A DNA stretch of 42,585 bases from RXIX01 sp003989075 (GCA_029780415.1 JAKOYN010000172.1:1-42585), one strand, 5' to 3'; shown: positions 28,229 through 37,464, counted from the stretch's first letter. Numbers and translations are program-made. The notes: generated by a model not told the origin, from the letters alone.

Positions 28229-28534
28229 GGCGGTGGGATCCGTTGCATATGCTGGAAGAGTCGGAAACACCCGGTAAGGCGACGCGCGCATAGACCGGTG
28301 GTCGATACGCGCGCGAAATCCGAGGCTAGCGGCTGACCGCCCGCTGCTGGGTACGGACATTAATACACAACAATACCGGTACTGTGGGCGATTGCAAGTC
28401 GGGGTGCATCATGCCGGTTCTGTTGAAGGGGCGATGCTATGATGCCAATCGCAGTTGCACGCCCGTGGAACCTCTTTCAAGAGCCGCGCTACCGTCTACC
28501 AGCCCGTTTCCATTTCTTCCGGGAGTCCCGCTGA
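28229..28534. other. Divergent intergenic region between glgP and a glycosyltransferase
   Basis: About 306 non-coding bases. I see a palindrome TACCGGTA (28374-28381), AT-rich DNA at 28359-28373, and on the plus strand an extended -10 element (TG at 28435-28436, TATGAT at 28438-28443) about 90 bp before the glycosyltransferase start. No gene is supported here. Confidence 0.4.
28435..28443 (+). promoter_or_regulatory. Extended -10 promoter upstream of the glycosyltransferase
   Basis: TGCTATGAT is a TGn-extended -10 with a close match to TATAAT. No good -35 lies 17 bp upstream, which is common for extended -10 promoters. Confidence 0.4.
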
Positions 28535-29620
28535 ATGGCACGCCTTCCTCACCTGTACGTAGCCCTGTCCGGGCATGGTTTTGGCCATCTGGCGCAGGTC
28601 GCGCCGGTTTTGAACGAACTGCATCGCCGGGGTCGGCCGCTGCGGCTGACGCTGCAGACCCTGATTCCAGCCGAGGTGCTGCGCGGGCGCATCGCTGCTG
28701 ATTTTACTGTGGTCGCGGGTGGTGCCGATTTTGGCATGCTGATGGTCGATGCGCTGACAGTGCGCGCTGCCGAGAGTCTGACGGCCTACCGCGATTTTCA
28801 CCGTGACTGGGCTGTGCGGCTGGCTTGGCAGGAGGCGCAATTGCAGATAGCGGCACCGGACCTGCTATTGGCCGATGTGCCCTATCTGAGCCTGGCGGCT
28901 GCGGCGCGGCTGCGTATTCCGGCGCTGGCGCTGTGCTCGCTGCACTGGGCCGATATCCTGCGCGGCTATGGTCCGGATGAGCCGGACCTGGAAGAGTTAT
29001 GCGCACCGATGCTGGCTGCCTATAACAGCGCGGTGGCGTTTCTGCAGCCGGCGCCGAGCATGCCGATGCCGGATCTGTGCAATGCGCGACCGATAGGCCC
29101 GATTGCGGCGCTGGGTGAGGCGTGCCGCGCCGAGATCGATCAGCGTCTGGGGCTGTGCGGTGACGAAACCCTGGTGCTGGTCGGTCTGGGCGGGGTCAGC
29201 CTGCGGCCGCAATTGGATACTTGGCCGGTGTTGCCGGGTGTGCGCTGGCTGGTGCCGCCGGATTGGGCGGCGCCGCGTGCGGACCTGCTGAGCTGGGCGC
29301 CGCTGGAGGGCTTGTCCATGCCCGATCTGATCCGTTCCTGCGATGTGCTGTTCACCAAGCCCGGTTATGGCGCGTTCACCGAAGCGGTTTGCAACGGTAC
29401 GCCGGTGCTGTATGTGGAGCGGCCTGATTGGCCGGAAACGCCGTGGCTGTGCGAGTGGCTGACGGGCCACGGCAATGGACTGTGCATTGAACGCGCGGCC
29501 CTGGAGCAGGGTGCGCTGGCTGAGCCACTACGGGCATTGCTCGCGCAACCGCTGCGGCCTGCACTGGCGCCGACCGGTATCGCCGAGGCTGCCGACTGGC
29601 TGGAACGTCTGCTCGGTTAG
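28535..29620 (+). CDS. GT-B glycosyltransferase-like protein (MurG/UGT type)
   Basis: A 361-residue cytoplasmic protein with two Rossmann-like halves. It begins with HLYVALSGHGFGHLAQVAPVL, a GT-B donor/acceptor loop of the MurG/UDP-glycosyltransferase type. In the C-terminal half, SCDVLFTKPGYGAFTEAVCNGTPVLYVERPDWPE matches the family's nucleotide-sugar region (gly-rich loop and the E after GTP). Substrate and product cannot be told. GGGAG precedes the ATG. It is transcribed away from glgP and ends in a tandem heptamer repeat. Confidence 0.75.
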   Translation: MARLPHLYVALSGHGFGHLAQVAPVLNELHRRGRPLRLTLQTLIPAEVLRGRIAADFTVVAGGADFGMLMVDALTVRAAESLTAYRDFHRDWAVRLAWQEAQLQIAAPDLLLADVPYLSLAAAARLRIPALALCSLHWADILRGYGPDEPDLEELCAPMLAAYNSAVAFLQPAPSMPMPDLCNARPIGPIAALGEACRAEIDQRLGLCGDETLVLVGLGGVSLRPQLDTWPVLPGVRWLVPPDWAAPRADLLSWAPLEGLSMPDLIRSCDVLFTKPGYGAFTEAVCNGTPVLYVERPDWPETPWLCEWLTGHGNGLCIERAALEQGALAEPLRALLAQPLRPALAPTGIAEAADWLERLLG

Positions 29621-29641
29621 CGGTTAGCGGTTAGCGGTTGG
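29614..29641. repeat. CGGTTAG tandem heptamer repeat
   Basis: Three exact copies of CGGTTAG (29614-29634) plus a fourth with one change, CGGTTGG (29635-29641). The first copy overlaps the stop codon of the glycosyltransferase. The repeat runs into an inverted repeat TGGCCG (29639-29644) / CGGCCA (29651-29656) that contains the sirtuin stop codon, between two convergent genes. Confidence 0.75.
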
Positions 29642-29645
29642 CCGG

Positions 29646-30422
29646 TCAGTCGGCCAGTTCATGCAGCGCCCGGCGCAGGGCGCGCAGGCTGGCAGCGGCG
29701 CCCGCGGTCAGTTTGTAGTCGACGAAGCGGCTGACGTGGGTATCGCTGGGGTTGATCTCGACGGTGGGAATGCCCATCTGGCTGGCTTGCACCACCGGCC
29801 CGGCGATATAGGGAAAGATGCTGGTGGTGCCGATGCTGAACACCAGATCGAAGCCGCGATCGAGTTCGGCGTACAGGTGTTGGATGGCATGCACGGGCAG
29901 CACTTCGCCAAACAGCACCACCCGTGGCCGTATCGGCGCGCTGCAGCGCGGGCACAGCGGCGGCAGGCGCAGCTCGCTGTAGTCGGGTACGGTGGTCGCG
30001 TAGTCGCAGCGGGTACAGAGCAGGTCGTGAATATCGCCGTGAATCTCGATCAGGTTGCGGCTGCCGGCGTCGCGGTGGAAGCCATCGATGTTCTGAGTCA
30101 GCACACAGACCTCGAAGCGCTCCTGCCATTCGGCGATGATGGCGTGGGCATCGTTGAAGTGTGCGCCGCGGCAGGAATGCTCAATCTGGTGCAGATATTT
30201 CCAGGTGATGGCCGGATTAGCGTCCAGCATTGCCCCGGACAGGGCGGTTTCGATCGGGAACTGGTCCTCGGTGGTCCTGTCGTTGTACAGCCCACCGATG
30301 CCGCGATAGGTCGGCAGGCCAGAATCGGCGGAAATGCCGGCGCCGGTGATAAACAGCAGCCGGCGCGCGCGCTGCAATTCAGCGGCGATGCGGGTGACGA
30401 GGGTAGAGTCGGGAGCGTTCAT
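29646..30422 (-). CDS. Sirtuin NAD-dependent protein deacylase
   Basis: A 258-residue class III deacylase that removes acyl groups from lysines using NAD+. Motifs: ITGAGISADSGLPTYRG (NAD pocket), TQNIDGFH, the catalytic His in IEIHGDIHD, a four-Cys zinc ribbon (CTRC...CPRC), and FGEVLP. The segment GTTSIFPYIAGPVVQASQMG is typical of the sirtuin Rossmann fold. CobB is the E. coli sirtuin; orthology with it is not established. It starts 40 bp from the divergent GT4 gene and converges on the GT-B gene. Confidence 0.93.
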   Translation of the reverse strand: MNAPDSTLVTRIAAELQRARRLLFITGAGISADSGLPTYRGIGGLYNDRTTEDQFPIETALSGAMLDANPAITWKYLHQIEHSCRGAHFNDAHAIIAEWQERFEVCVLTQNIDGFHRDAGSRNLIEIHGDIHDLLCTRCDYATTVPDYSELRLPPLCPRCSAPIRPRVVLFGEVLPVHAIQHLYAELDRGFDLVFSIGTTSIFPYIAGPVVQASQMGIPTVEINPSDTHVSRFVDYKLTAGAAASLRALRRALHELAD

Positions 30423-30461
30423 GGCGCGGCCTCGCTGCGAAGATTGGCGAATGGGGATCCA

Positions 30462-31643
30462 GTGAAAATTCTAATGCTTTCGGATGTGTATTTTCCGCGT
30501 GTGAATGGCGTGTCGACTTCGATGCAGACGTTTCGGTGCGAGTTGCAGCGCCTTGGCCACACGGTGCGGGTGGTGGCGCCGGTTTATGATGGCGCGCCGG
30601 GTACGGACGCAAGCGGCATCGAGCGGGTGGTGGCGCGTCAGGTACTGTTCGATCCCGAGGATCGCATGCTGCGCTGGCGCCCGTTGGTGCGGCATCTGGC
30701 AACGCTGCGTCCCGGCGATATCGATCTGGTACATGTACAGACTCCGTTTGTTGCCCACTATGCCGGTCTGCGGCTGGCGCGGCGTCTGGGTGTGCCCTGC
30801 GTCGAGACCTATCACACCTTCTTTGAGGAATATCTGTTTCATTACCTGCCGATTCTGCCGCGCGCCGCTTGGCGGGCGGTGGCGCGGCTGTTTTCACGCC
30901 GCCAGTGCAATCAACTCGATGGTCTGGTGGTGCCGTCACAGGCGATGCGTGAGGTACTGCGGCGCTATGGCGTGTGCGTGTCGATGCGGGTGATTCCGAC
31001 TGGGATGCCCAGCGATGCCTTTCAGGAAGGTGACGGTGCCGCCTTTCGCGCTCGCCATGGTATCGCGCCTGACCAGCCGACGCTGGTGTTTGTCGGCCGG
31101 GTGGCGTTTGAAAAGAATATTGAATTCCTGCTGCGGGTGGTCGCCGAGTTACGCCAGGGCGGCTATCCCGAATTGGTGCTGATCGTGGCCGGCGAGGGTC
31201 CGGCGCAGGAAGCGCTGCGCAGGCTGGGTGTTGCATTGGGGCTGACGGAGAATCTGCGCTTTGTTGGCTATCTGGCGCGCGGCGCCGAGTTGGCTAGCTG
31301 CTATCAGGCCGGCGATGCTTTCGTATTTGCTTCGCGCACCGAGACCCAGGGCCTGGTGCTGCTGGAGGCAATGAGCCTGGGTGTGCCGGTGGTGTCAACC
31401 GCCTACATGGGCACCCGCGATATTCTCGCGGCCGGTCAGGGTGCGCTGGTGGCTGAGGATGACGTGGCGGCGTTTGCTGCCCAGGTGCGCCGTCTGCTGG
31501 CTGATCCGCAATTGCGCGCGCGCCTAGGTGCCGAGGGCCGGACCTATGCTCGGCAGTGGACCGCCGCCGGTCCGGCGCAGGCGCTGCTGGCGTTCTACGC
31601 GGCGCTGCTGGCTGGACAGACTGCGGTGGATGGTGATGAGTAG
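30462..31643 (+). CDS. GT4-family glycosyltransferase
   Basis: A 393-residue retaining GT-B enzyme. It opens VKILMLSDVYFPRVNGVSTSMQTF, the acceptor loop seen in GT4 transferases acting on diacylglycerol or phosphatidylinositol-type lipids. The donor side has GRVAFEKNIEFLLRVV and the EX7E motif in SRTETQGLVLLEAMSLGVPVV. Start is GTG 30462 with GGGGA upstream; the frame runs open for 800 bases further upstream only because it lies opposite the sirtuin gene. The likely role is adding a hexose to a lipid or polysaccharide; the substrate is unknown. Confidence 0.85.
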   Translation: MKILMLSDVYFPRVNGVSTSMQTFRCELQRLGHTVRVVAPVYDGAPGTDASGIERVVARQVLFDPEDRMLRWRPLVRHLATLRPGDIDLVHVQTPFVAHYAGLRLARRLGVPCVETYHTFFEEYLFHYLPILPRAAWRAVARLFSRRQCNQLDGLVVPSQAMREVLRRYGVCVSMRVIPTGMPSDAFQEGDGAAFRARHGIAPDQPTLVFVGRVAFEKNIEFLLRVVAELRQGGYPELVLIVAGEGPAQEALRRLGVALGLTENLRFVGYLARGAELASCYQAGDAFVFASRTETQGLVLLEAMSLGVPVVSTAYMGTRDILAAGQGALVAEDDVAAFAAQVRRLLADPQLRARLGAEGRTYARQWTAAGPAQALLAFYAALLAGQTAVDGDE

Positions 31644-31667
31644 TACGGGTTGGATGGAACGCGCTGC

Positions 31668-32432
31668 TCAGGCGGCGAGCAGGGCGTAGAGGGCTTCGAA
31701 TTCGCGGCTGAGCTTGTGCCGGGGATCAAGGTGGATCATCGGCAGAGCCTGGGCATGTGACTCGCGAATCTTGATCGAAGCCGATAGAAAGGCATCGAGC
31801 ACCGGCAGCCCCTCGCTGCGCAGTTCCTCGACCAGGCGCACCGGCAGGTTGGCGCGGGCCTGATAGTGGTTGACCACGATGCCTTCGACGCGCAGAGCGC
31901 GGTTGTGGTCGGCCTGGATCTCGCGGACGCTGTCCATCAGTGTGACCAGGGCGCGGCGCGAGAAATCGTCGCAATCGAAGGGAATCAGGCAGGTATCGGC
32001 GGCGATCAGTGCCGAGCGGGTGAAGAAGTTCAGCGCCGGCGGGGTGTCGATGAAGATTTCGTCGAAAGTCTTCAGGCTGTCGAGTGCCTCGCGCAGCTTG
32101 TACATCTTGTAGCGCGATTCAAGCTTGATCTGCAGGTCCTCCAGGCGTGGATCGGAGGGCAGTACGCTCAAGTTCGGAAAGCGGGTGGTGACCAGATAGG
32201 CATCCGGTTTGTCGGGAAATAGCTTGTAGGCCAGGATGTCGTCGAAGAAGTGGGCGAGGGTTTTTTTTTGCGTGTCCAGAGCTGGGCCGAGCAGGTAGCG
32301 CGAGGCATTGGCCTGTGGGTCGAGGTCTACTAGCAGGGTGCGCCGGCCGCGTGCGGCGCTGATGGCGGCCAGGTTGCAGGCGATGGTGGATTTGCCTACT
32401 CCCCCTTTCTGGTTGAAGACGACTCGGCGCAT
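31668..32432 (-). CDS. ParA-family (MinD/ParA/Soj) ATPase, no adjacent ParB
   Basis: A 254-residue ParA-type ATPase. The deviant Walker A KGGVGKST is at residues 9-16 (Lys9 and Lys14), Walker A' is LLVDLDPQANAS, and IDTPPALNFFTRSALIAAD is the Walker B and switch region. These ATPases position plasmids, chromosomes or other cargo. No ParB, centromere repeats or cargo gene is beside it. The ATG at 32432 starts at the conserved MRRVVFNQKGG; the frame upstream lacks family character. Codons 55-58 contain a run of nine A (opposite T at 32261-32269). Confidence 0.88.
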   Translation of the reverse strand: MRRVVFNQKGGVGKSTIACNLAAISAARGRRTLLVDLDPQANASRYLLGPALDTQKKTLAHFFDDILAYKLFPDKPDAYLVTTRFPNLSVLPSDPRLEDLQIKLESRYKMYKLREALDSLKTFDEIFIDTPPALNFFTRSALIAADTCLIPFDCDDFSRRALVTLMDSVREIQADHNRALRVEGIVVNHYQARANLPVRLVEELRSEGLPVLDAFLSASIKIRESHAQALPMIHLDPRHKLSREFEALYALLAA

Positions 32433-32541
32433 GGTGGTATCCACGATTTTGTTAGGGTTGATGGCAAAAAGTGTAGTGAAGTCAAACCGGGGCGTCGAGG
32501 TGTCGCCGCCGCTCCGGACACGCTGATCACGGGAAGGGACC

Positions 32542-32925
32542 ATGGTGCTCGAATCTTTTTTGACCTGGCTGCCGATGCTGCCGCTGGCGATTCTCAATGG
32601 TGTGGTGCGCGAGAAGACCTATGGTCAAAGGATCGGCGAACTGCGCGCCCACCAGGTATCTACCCTGAGTGCGGCGCTGCTGTTTGCTGGCTACACCGGC
32701 GCGTTGCAGGCATTCTGGCCGCTGCAGTCGGATGCGCAGGCGCTGAGCCGGGGTCTGATCTGGCTGCTGCTGACGGTGCTGTTCGAATTCGGTTTTGGGC
32801 GCGCTGCCGGGCATGCCTGGTCGCGGCTGCTGCATGATTATGATCTGCGTGCCGGGCGCGTCTGGAGCCTGCTGCTGCTGTGGCTCGCAGCCGCGCCCTG
32901 GCTGCTGTATCGGTTGCTGGGCTGA
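32542..32925 (+). CDS. Small integral membrane protein of unknown function
   Basis: A 127-residue protein with about four hydrophobic segments (roughly 6-22, 43-60, 70-88, 107-124). It has a conserved-looking soluble loop REKTYGQRIGELRAHQVST and a Phe/Gly segment LFEFGFGRAAGHAW between helices. I do not recognise the family. A strong GGAAGGGA lies before the ATG at 32542. It is divergent from parA (109 bp between starts) and convergent with argB (3 bp between stops). Confidence 0.7.
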   Translation: MVLESFLTWLPMLPLAILNGVVREKTYGQRIGELRAHQVSTLSAALLFAGYTGALQAFWPLQSDAQALSRGLIWLLLTVLFEFGFGRAAGHAWSRLLHDYDLRAGRVWSLLLLWLAAAPWLLYRLLG

Positions 32926-32928
32926 GCG

Positions 32929-33822
32929 CTAGCCGCGAATCAAGGTGCCGATACCGGCGTCGGTGAACAGTTCCACCAGCACCGCGTGTTGAATGCGCCC
33001 GTCGATGATGTGTGAAGCCTTGACCCCGCCGCGCACTGCGTCGAGCGCGCAGGCGATCTTGGGCAGCATGCCGCCGTGGATGGTGCCGTCGTCGATCAGC
33101 GTCTGTACCTGGCGGGCATCCAGTCCGGTGAGCAAGGTACCGTCCTTGCCGAGCACGCCGGTGGTGTCGGTGAGCAGGATCAGCTTTTCGGCGTGCAGCA
33201 CCTCCGCGATCTTGCCAGCGACCAGATCGGCATTGATGTTGTAGGACTGGCCGTCCGGGCCGACCCCGATCGGCGCGATGACCGGGATGAAGTTGCCGCG
33301 AATCAGCGCCTCGACGATCGAACGGTCGATGCTCGCCACTTCGCCGACATGGCCGATATCGATGATTTCCGGCTCTTCCAGATCGGGACTCTTGCGGGTG
33401 ATGGTCAGCTTGCGGGCGTGGATCAGATCGCCATCCTTGCCGGTCAGACCGACTGCACAGCCGCCATGACGATTGATGTTGTTGACGATTTCCTTGTTGA
33501 CCAGCCCGCCGAGCACCATTTCGACCACGTCCATGGTCTCGCTATCGGTAACGCGCATGCCCTCGACGAAGCGGCTTTCCTTGCCGATGCGTTTGAGCAG
33601 GCTGCTGATTTGCGGGCCGCCGCCATGCACCACCACCGGATTAAAGCCGACCAGCTTCATCAGCACGATGTCGCGGGCGAAACTGTTTTTCAGGTGCTCG
33701 TTTTCCATGGCGTTGCCGCCGTACTTGACCACGATGGTCTTGCCGGAAAAGCGGCGGATATAGGGCAGCGATTCGGTGAGAACGTGGGCTACCTGAGTGG
33801 CAGCCTGGGCGTCGAGAGGCAT
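32929..33822 (-). CDS. argB: Acetylglutamate kinase
   Basis: A 297-residue amino-acid kinase phosphorylating N-acetylglutamate in arginine synthesis. Motifs: VVKYGGNAMENEHLKNSFARDIVLMKLVG, VVVHGGGPQIS (phosphate loop), and NINADLVAGKIAEVL. The N-terminal extension before the kinase core, about 25 residues with LPYIRRFSGKT, is the form linked with arginine feedback inhibition. GAGG precedes the ATG. It ends the minus-strand coaBC-dut-algC-argB series, 53 bp after algC. Confidence 0.96.
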   Translation of the reverse strand: MPLDAQAATQVAHVLTESLPYIRRFSGKTIVVKYGGNAMENEHLKNSFARDIVLMKLVGFNPVVVHGGGPQISSLLKRIGKESRFVEGMRVTDSETMDVVEMVLGGLVNKEIVNNINRHGGCAVGLTGKDGDLIHARKLTITRKSPDLEEPEIIDIGHVGEVASIDRSIVEALIRGNFIPVIAPIGVGPDGQSYNINADLVAGKIAEVLHAEKLILLTDTTGVLGKDGTLLTGLDARQVQTLIDDGTIHGGMLPKIACALDAVRGGVKASHIIDGRIQHAVLVELFTDAGIGTLIRG

Positions 33823-33875
33823 GCGTCGATCAACCTCGGGTTGGGATGGGAAAAGGGCAGGATGCCGGGTCGCAC

Positions 33876-35252
<1,377 letters not shown>

Positions 35253-35280
35253 GGTTGCGCAGTTGCGTAGCGGGTAGCGG

Positions 35281-35754
35281 TCAGTGCCGCCCGGAATGTC
35301 CGAAACCGCCGCTGCCGCGCCCGCTGGGCGTGAACTCGCTGACGATGTCGAAGCGCGCCTGAATCACTGGCACGATGATCAACTGGGCGATGCGCTCGCC
35401 GACGGCGATGGTGAAGGGTGCATGGCCGCGATTCCAGCACGACACCAGCAGTTCACCCTGGTAATCGCTGTCGATCAGCCCGACCAGATTGCCCAGCACG
35501 ATGCCGTGTTTGTGCCCCAGCCCCGAGCGCGGCAGGATCAGCGCTGCCAGGCCCGGATCAGCGATATGCAGCGCCATGCCGGTGGGAATCAAGCGGGTTT
35601 CGCCAGGCTGTACGGTCAGCGGTTCCGGCAGGCAGGCGCGCAGGTCCAGCCCGGCCGAGCCGGCGGTGGCATGTTCCGGTAGCGGAATGTCCTGGCCGAG
35701 GCGCGGATCGAGGATTTTCAGTTCAAAGGTGTGGGCAGTCACGGCTGTGGTCAT
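35281..35754 (-). CDS. dut: Deoxyuridine 5'-triphosphate nucleotidohydrolase (dUTPase)
   Basis: A 157-residue trimeric dUTPase that hydrolyses dUTP to dUMP, keeping uracil out of DNA. The five motifs are present: GSAGLDLRA, LPRSGLGHKHG, GNLVGLIDSDYQGEL, ERIAQLIIVP, and the flexible C-terminal GRGSGGFGHSGR. Length fits. No clear Shine-Dalgarno precedes the ATG at 35754. It lies 84 bp downstream of the small ribbon-helix-helix-like gene and 28 bp upstream of algC. Confidence 0.96.
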   Translation of the reverse strand: MTTAVTAHTFELKILDPRLGQDIPLPEHATAGSAGLDLRACLPEPLTVQPGETRLIPTGMALHIADPGLAALILPRSGLGHKHGIVLGNLVGLIDSDYQGELLVSCWNRGHAPFTIAVGERIAQLIIVPVIQARFDIVSEFTPSGRGSGGFGHSGRH

Positions 35755-35805
35755 CGTGGTAGCGGTAGCATCGGGCGCGCCATCTTACCCCAATTGCGTG
35801 AAAGG

Positions 35806-35885
35806 CCCCGTCCTTACTTCGGCTTCGCTCAGTACAGGTCAGGGCGGGGATGGATCGCGCGGCGAACGCAGTTCGCCTTGTTTTT
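35806..35885. repeat. Pair of GC-rich inverted repeats between coaBC and dut
   Basis: Two dyads lie back to back. CCCCGTCCT (35806-35814) pairs with AGGGCGGGG (35841-35849), one G-T wobble. GGCGAAC (35861-35867) pairs perfectly with GTTCGCC (35871-35877) and is followed on the plus strand by TTGTTTTT. The second lies wholly inside the small ribbon-helix-helix-like gene and the first covers its stop codon. They may be a dispersed extragenic repeat or a mobile-element scar. Confidence 0.45.
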
Positions 35886-35991
35886 GCCGGACGTGTTCAC
35901 GAAGAACGGTTTCAACATAATTGGCGAGCGTTCGGTTGTCTTGTTGGGCAAGTTCTCGAAGTTGCGCCTTGAGATCGGCGACAATCTTCAT
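35839..35991 (-). CDS. Small ribbon-helix-helix-like protein (50 aa)
   Basis: A 50-residue frame starting MKIVADLKAQLRELAQQDN and continuing RTLANYVETVLREHVRQKQ. A short beta strand, two amphipathic helices and the pattern R-S/T-L-x-N-Y-V-E-x-V-L-R are what Arc/MetJ/CopG-type ribbon-helix-helix DNA-binding proteins and antitoxins show. Its ATG (35991-35989) overlaps the coaBC stop (35990-35988) as ATGA, so it is probably translated from the coaBC message. The last residues (SPRDPSPP) are low complexity and coincide with an inverted repeat. No toxin-like gene is next to it. Shorter than usual annotation cut-offs; function unknown. Confidence 0.55.
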   Translation of the reverse strand: MKIVADLKAQLRELAQQDNRTLANYVETVLREHVRQKQGELRSPRDPSPP

Positions 35992-37268
35992 TGCGTGGCA
36001 CGCCTGCTCTGATAGCGCTCCGCGATCAGCGCCACCAGGTGCTGCCCCAGCAACGACTTATCGGCCAGGGGCAGTTCCCGTTCACCGCCTTCCCAGAGGA
36101 CATGCAGGGCATTTTGCGCGCTTTCGAAGCCGCTGCCAGGCTGGCCCACCTGATTGGCGGCGATCAGATCCAGATGCTTGCGCCGCCGCTTGTCATCGGC
36201 GTAGTGCAGCACATCGTGGGTCTCGGCGGCGAAACCGACCGTGAAGGGCCGGTGTGTGCGCAACGCGGCCACCTCGGACAGAATATCCGGGTTGCGTACC
36301 AGTTCCAGGCTCAGCGTTGCGCCGGTTTTCTTGATTTTCCGTTGCGCCGGTTCTGCGGCGCGGTAATCGGCGACCGCAGCGGTGGCGATGAAGATATCGG
36401 CCTGGTGAATCTGGCGCATCACGGCCGCGTGCATGTCCAGAGCGCTTTCCACGTCGATACGCTCCACGCCGGGCGGGGTCGGCAAGTGCACCGGGCCGCT
36501 GACCAGGATCACCCGCGCGCCGGCCTGTGCCGCCGCCGCCGCTACGGCAAAGCCCATCTGGCCGGTGCTGCGATTGCTGATGAAACGCACCGGATCAAGC
36601 GCCTCGCGGGTCGGTCCGGCGGTGAGCAGCACGGTCAGGCCCTGCAAATCCTGTGGCGTTGGTAGCGCAATGGCGGGCTGGGGCGTTGGTTCGGCGGGCG
36701 GCATGCCGGCTTCGCGCCTGCCGAGCAGTTCGACCACCTGATTGCGCAGTTCCAGCGGTTCCAGCATGCGCCCGGCACCGATTTCACCACAGGCCTGCTC
36801 GCCGACGCCCGGCCCCCACAGGTGCACGCCGCGCCGCGCCAGCAGGCGGCAATTGTCCTGGGTGGCAGCGTTCTGCCACATCAGGCGGTTCATCGCCGGC
36901 GCAACCGCGATCGGTCGGTCGCTGGCTAGGCACAGGGTGCTCAGCAGGTCATTGGCCATGCCATGCGCCAGCCGGGCGAGAAAATCGGCGCTGGCTGGGG
37001 CGATCAGGATCAGGTGCGGCCAGCGCGCCAGTTCGATATGGCCCATGCCGGCTTCGGCCTGTTCATCGAGCAGTGCGCTGCGTGCCGGCCGGCCGGACAG
37101 GGCCTGGAAGGTAAGCGGCGTGACGAAGGCGGTAGCGGCTGCAGTCATCACAACCTGCACCTCGGCGCCGGCCTCAATCAGCCGCCGGGTCAGGTCGGCG
37201 CTCTTGTAGGCGGCGATACCGCCGGTGATGCCAAGCAGGATGCGTATCTGGGCCAGAGGTTGCAGCAT
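35988..37268 (-). CDS. coaBC: Bifunctional phosphopantothenoylcysteine decarboxylase/phosphopantothenate-cysteine ligase
   Basis: A 426-residue two-domain enzyme of coenzyme A synthesis. The N-terminal FMN-dependent CoaC half (about 1-190) has GITGGIAAYKSADLTRRL, APAMNRLMW and ACGEIGAGRM with the active-site Cys. The C-terminal CoaB half (about 205-420) has LTAGPTREALDPVRFISN, the NPDIL segment and VGFAAET. GGAG eight bases upstream supports the ATG at 37268; the frame reaches 37424, but that part overlaps an upstream terminator. Downstream on the same strand are the ribbon-helix-helix-like gene, dut, algC and argB. Confidence 0.95.
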   Translation of the reverse strand: MLQPLAQIRILLGITGGIAAYKSADLTRRLIEAGAEVQVVMTAAATAFVTPLTFQALSGRPARSALLDEQAEAGMGHIELARWPHLILIAPASADFLARLAHGMANDLLSTLCLASDRPIAVAPAMNRLMWQNAATQDNCRLLARRGVHLWGPGVGEQACGEIGAGRMLEPLELRNQVVELLGRREAGMPPAEPTPQPAIALPTPQDLQGLTVLLTAGPTREALDPVRFISNRSTGQMGFAVAAAAAQAGARVILVSGPVHLPTPPGVERIDVESALDMHAAVMRQIHQADIFIATAAVADYRAAEPAQRKIKKTGATLSLELVRNPDILSEVAALRTHRPFTVGFAAETHDVLHYADDKRRRKHLDLIAANQVGQPGSGFESAQNALHVLWEGGERELPLADKSLLGQHLVALIAERYQSRRATQ

Positions 37269-37308
37269 GGCGGGGCTCCGCGAAGAGAAGGGACGAGTGC
37301 AGCAGACA

Positions 37309-37337
37309 AGCTTAGCGTAGCCGGCAGCGGTGCCCAA
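37309..37337 (-). promoter_or_regulatory. Possible coaBC promoter
   Basis: On the minus strand, TTGGGC (37337-37332) and TAAGCT (37314-37309) are separated by 17 bp, about 40 bp before the coaBC start. The match is modest. If real, coaBC can be transcribed independently of the attenuator upstream. Confidence 0.35.
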
Positions 37338-37372
37338 GCGCGGATCAGCATCGGGATGGGAGAAACACGGGC

Positions 37373-37430
37373 AAAAAAAAGGACGTCCGAGCACGCATCG
37401 TGGTGATACGAGATCGGACGTCATAGTCCG
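37373..37430 (-). terminator. Attenuator: antiterminator hairpin and intrinsic terminator
   Basis: On the minus strand GACGTCCGA (37422-37414) pairs perfectly with TCGGACGTC (37390-37382). An inner helix CGTATC/GATGCG extends the stem, and eight T follow one base later (opposite A at 37373-37380). The same 5' strand can instead pair upstream: CGGAC (37430-37426) with GTCCG (37419-37415), loop TATGAC. The two folds exclude each other, the arrangement of an amino-acid attenuator. It lies between a 22-codon leader frame and coaBC. The terminator itself is among the strongest in the window. Confidence 0.7.
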
Positions 37431-37464
37431 CGACGGCGGCCCCCGTTAGCCGCCCGGATCCGCG

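Noticed and set aside
29661..30461. A 267-codon extension at the 5' end of the GT4 glycosyltransferase frame
   Set aside because: It lies opposite the sirtuin gene, whose motifs are clear; the family start VKILMLSDVYFP at GTG 30462 fits.
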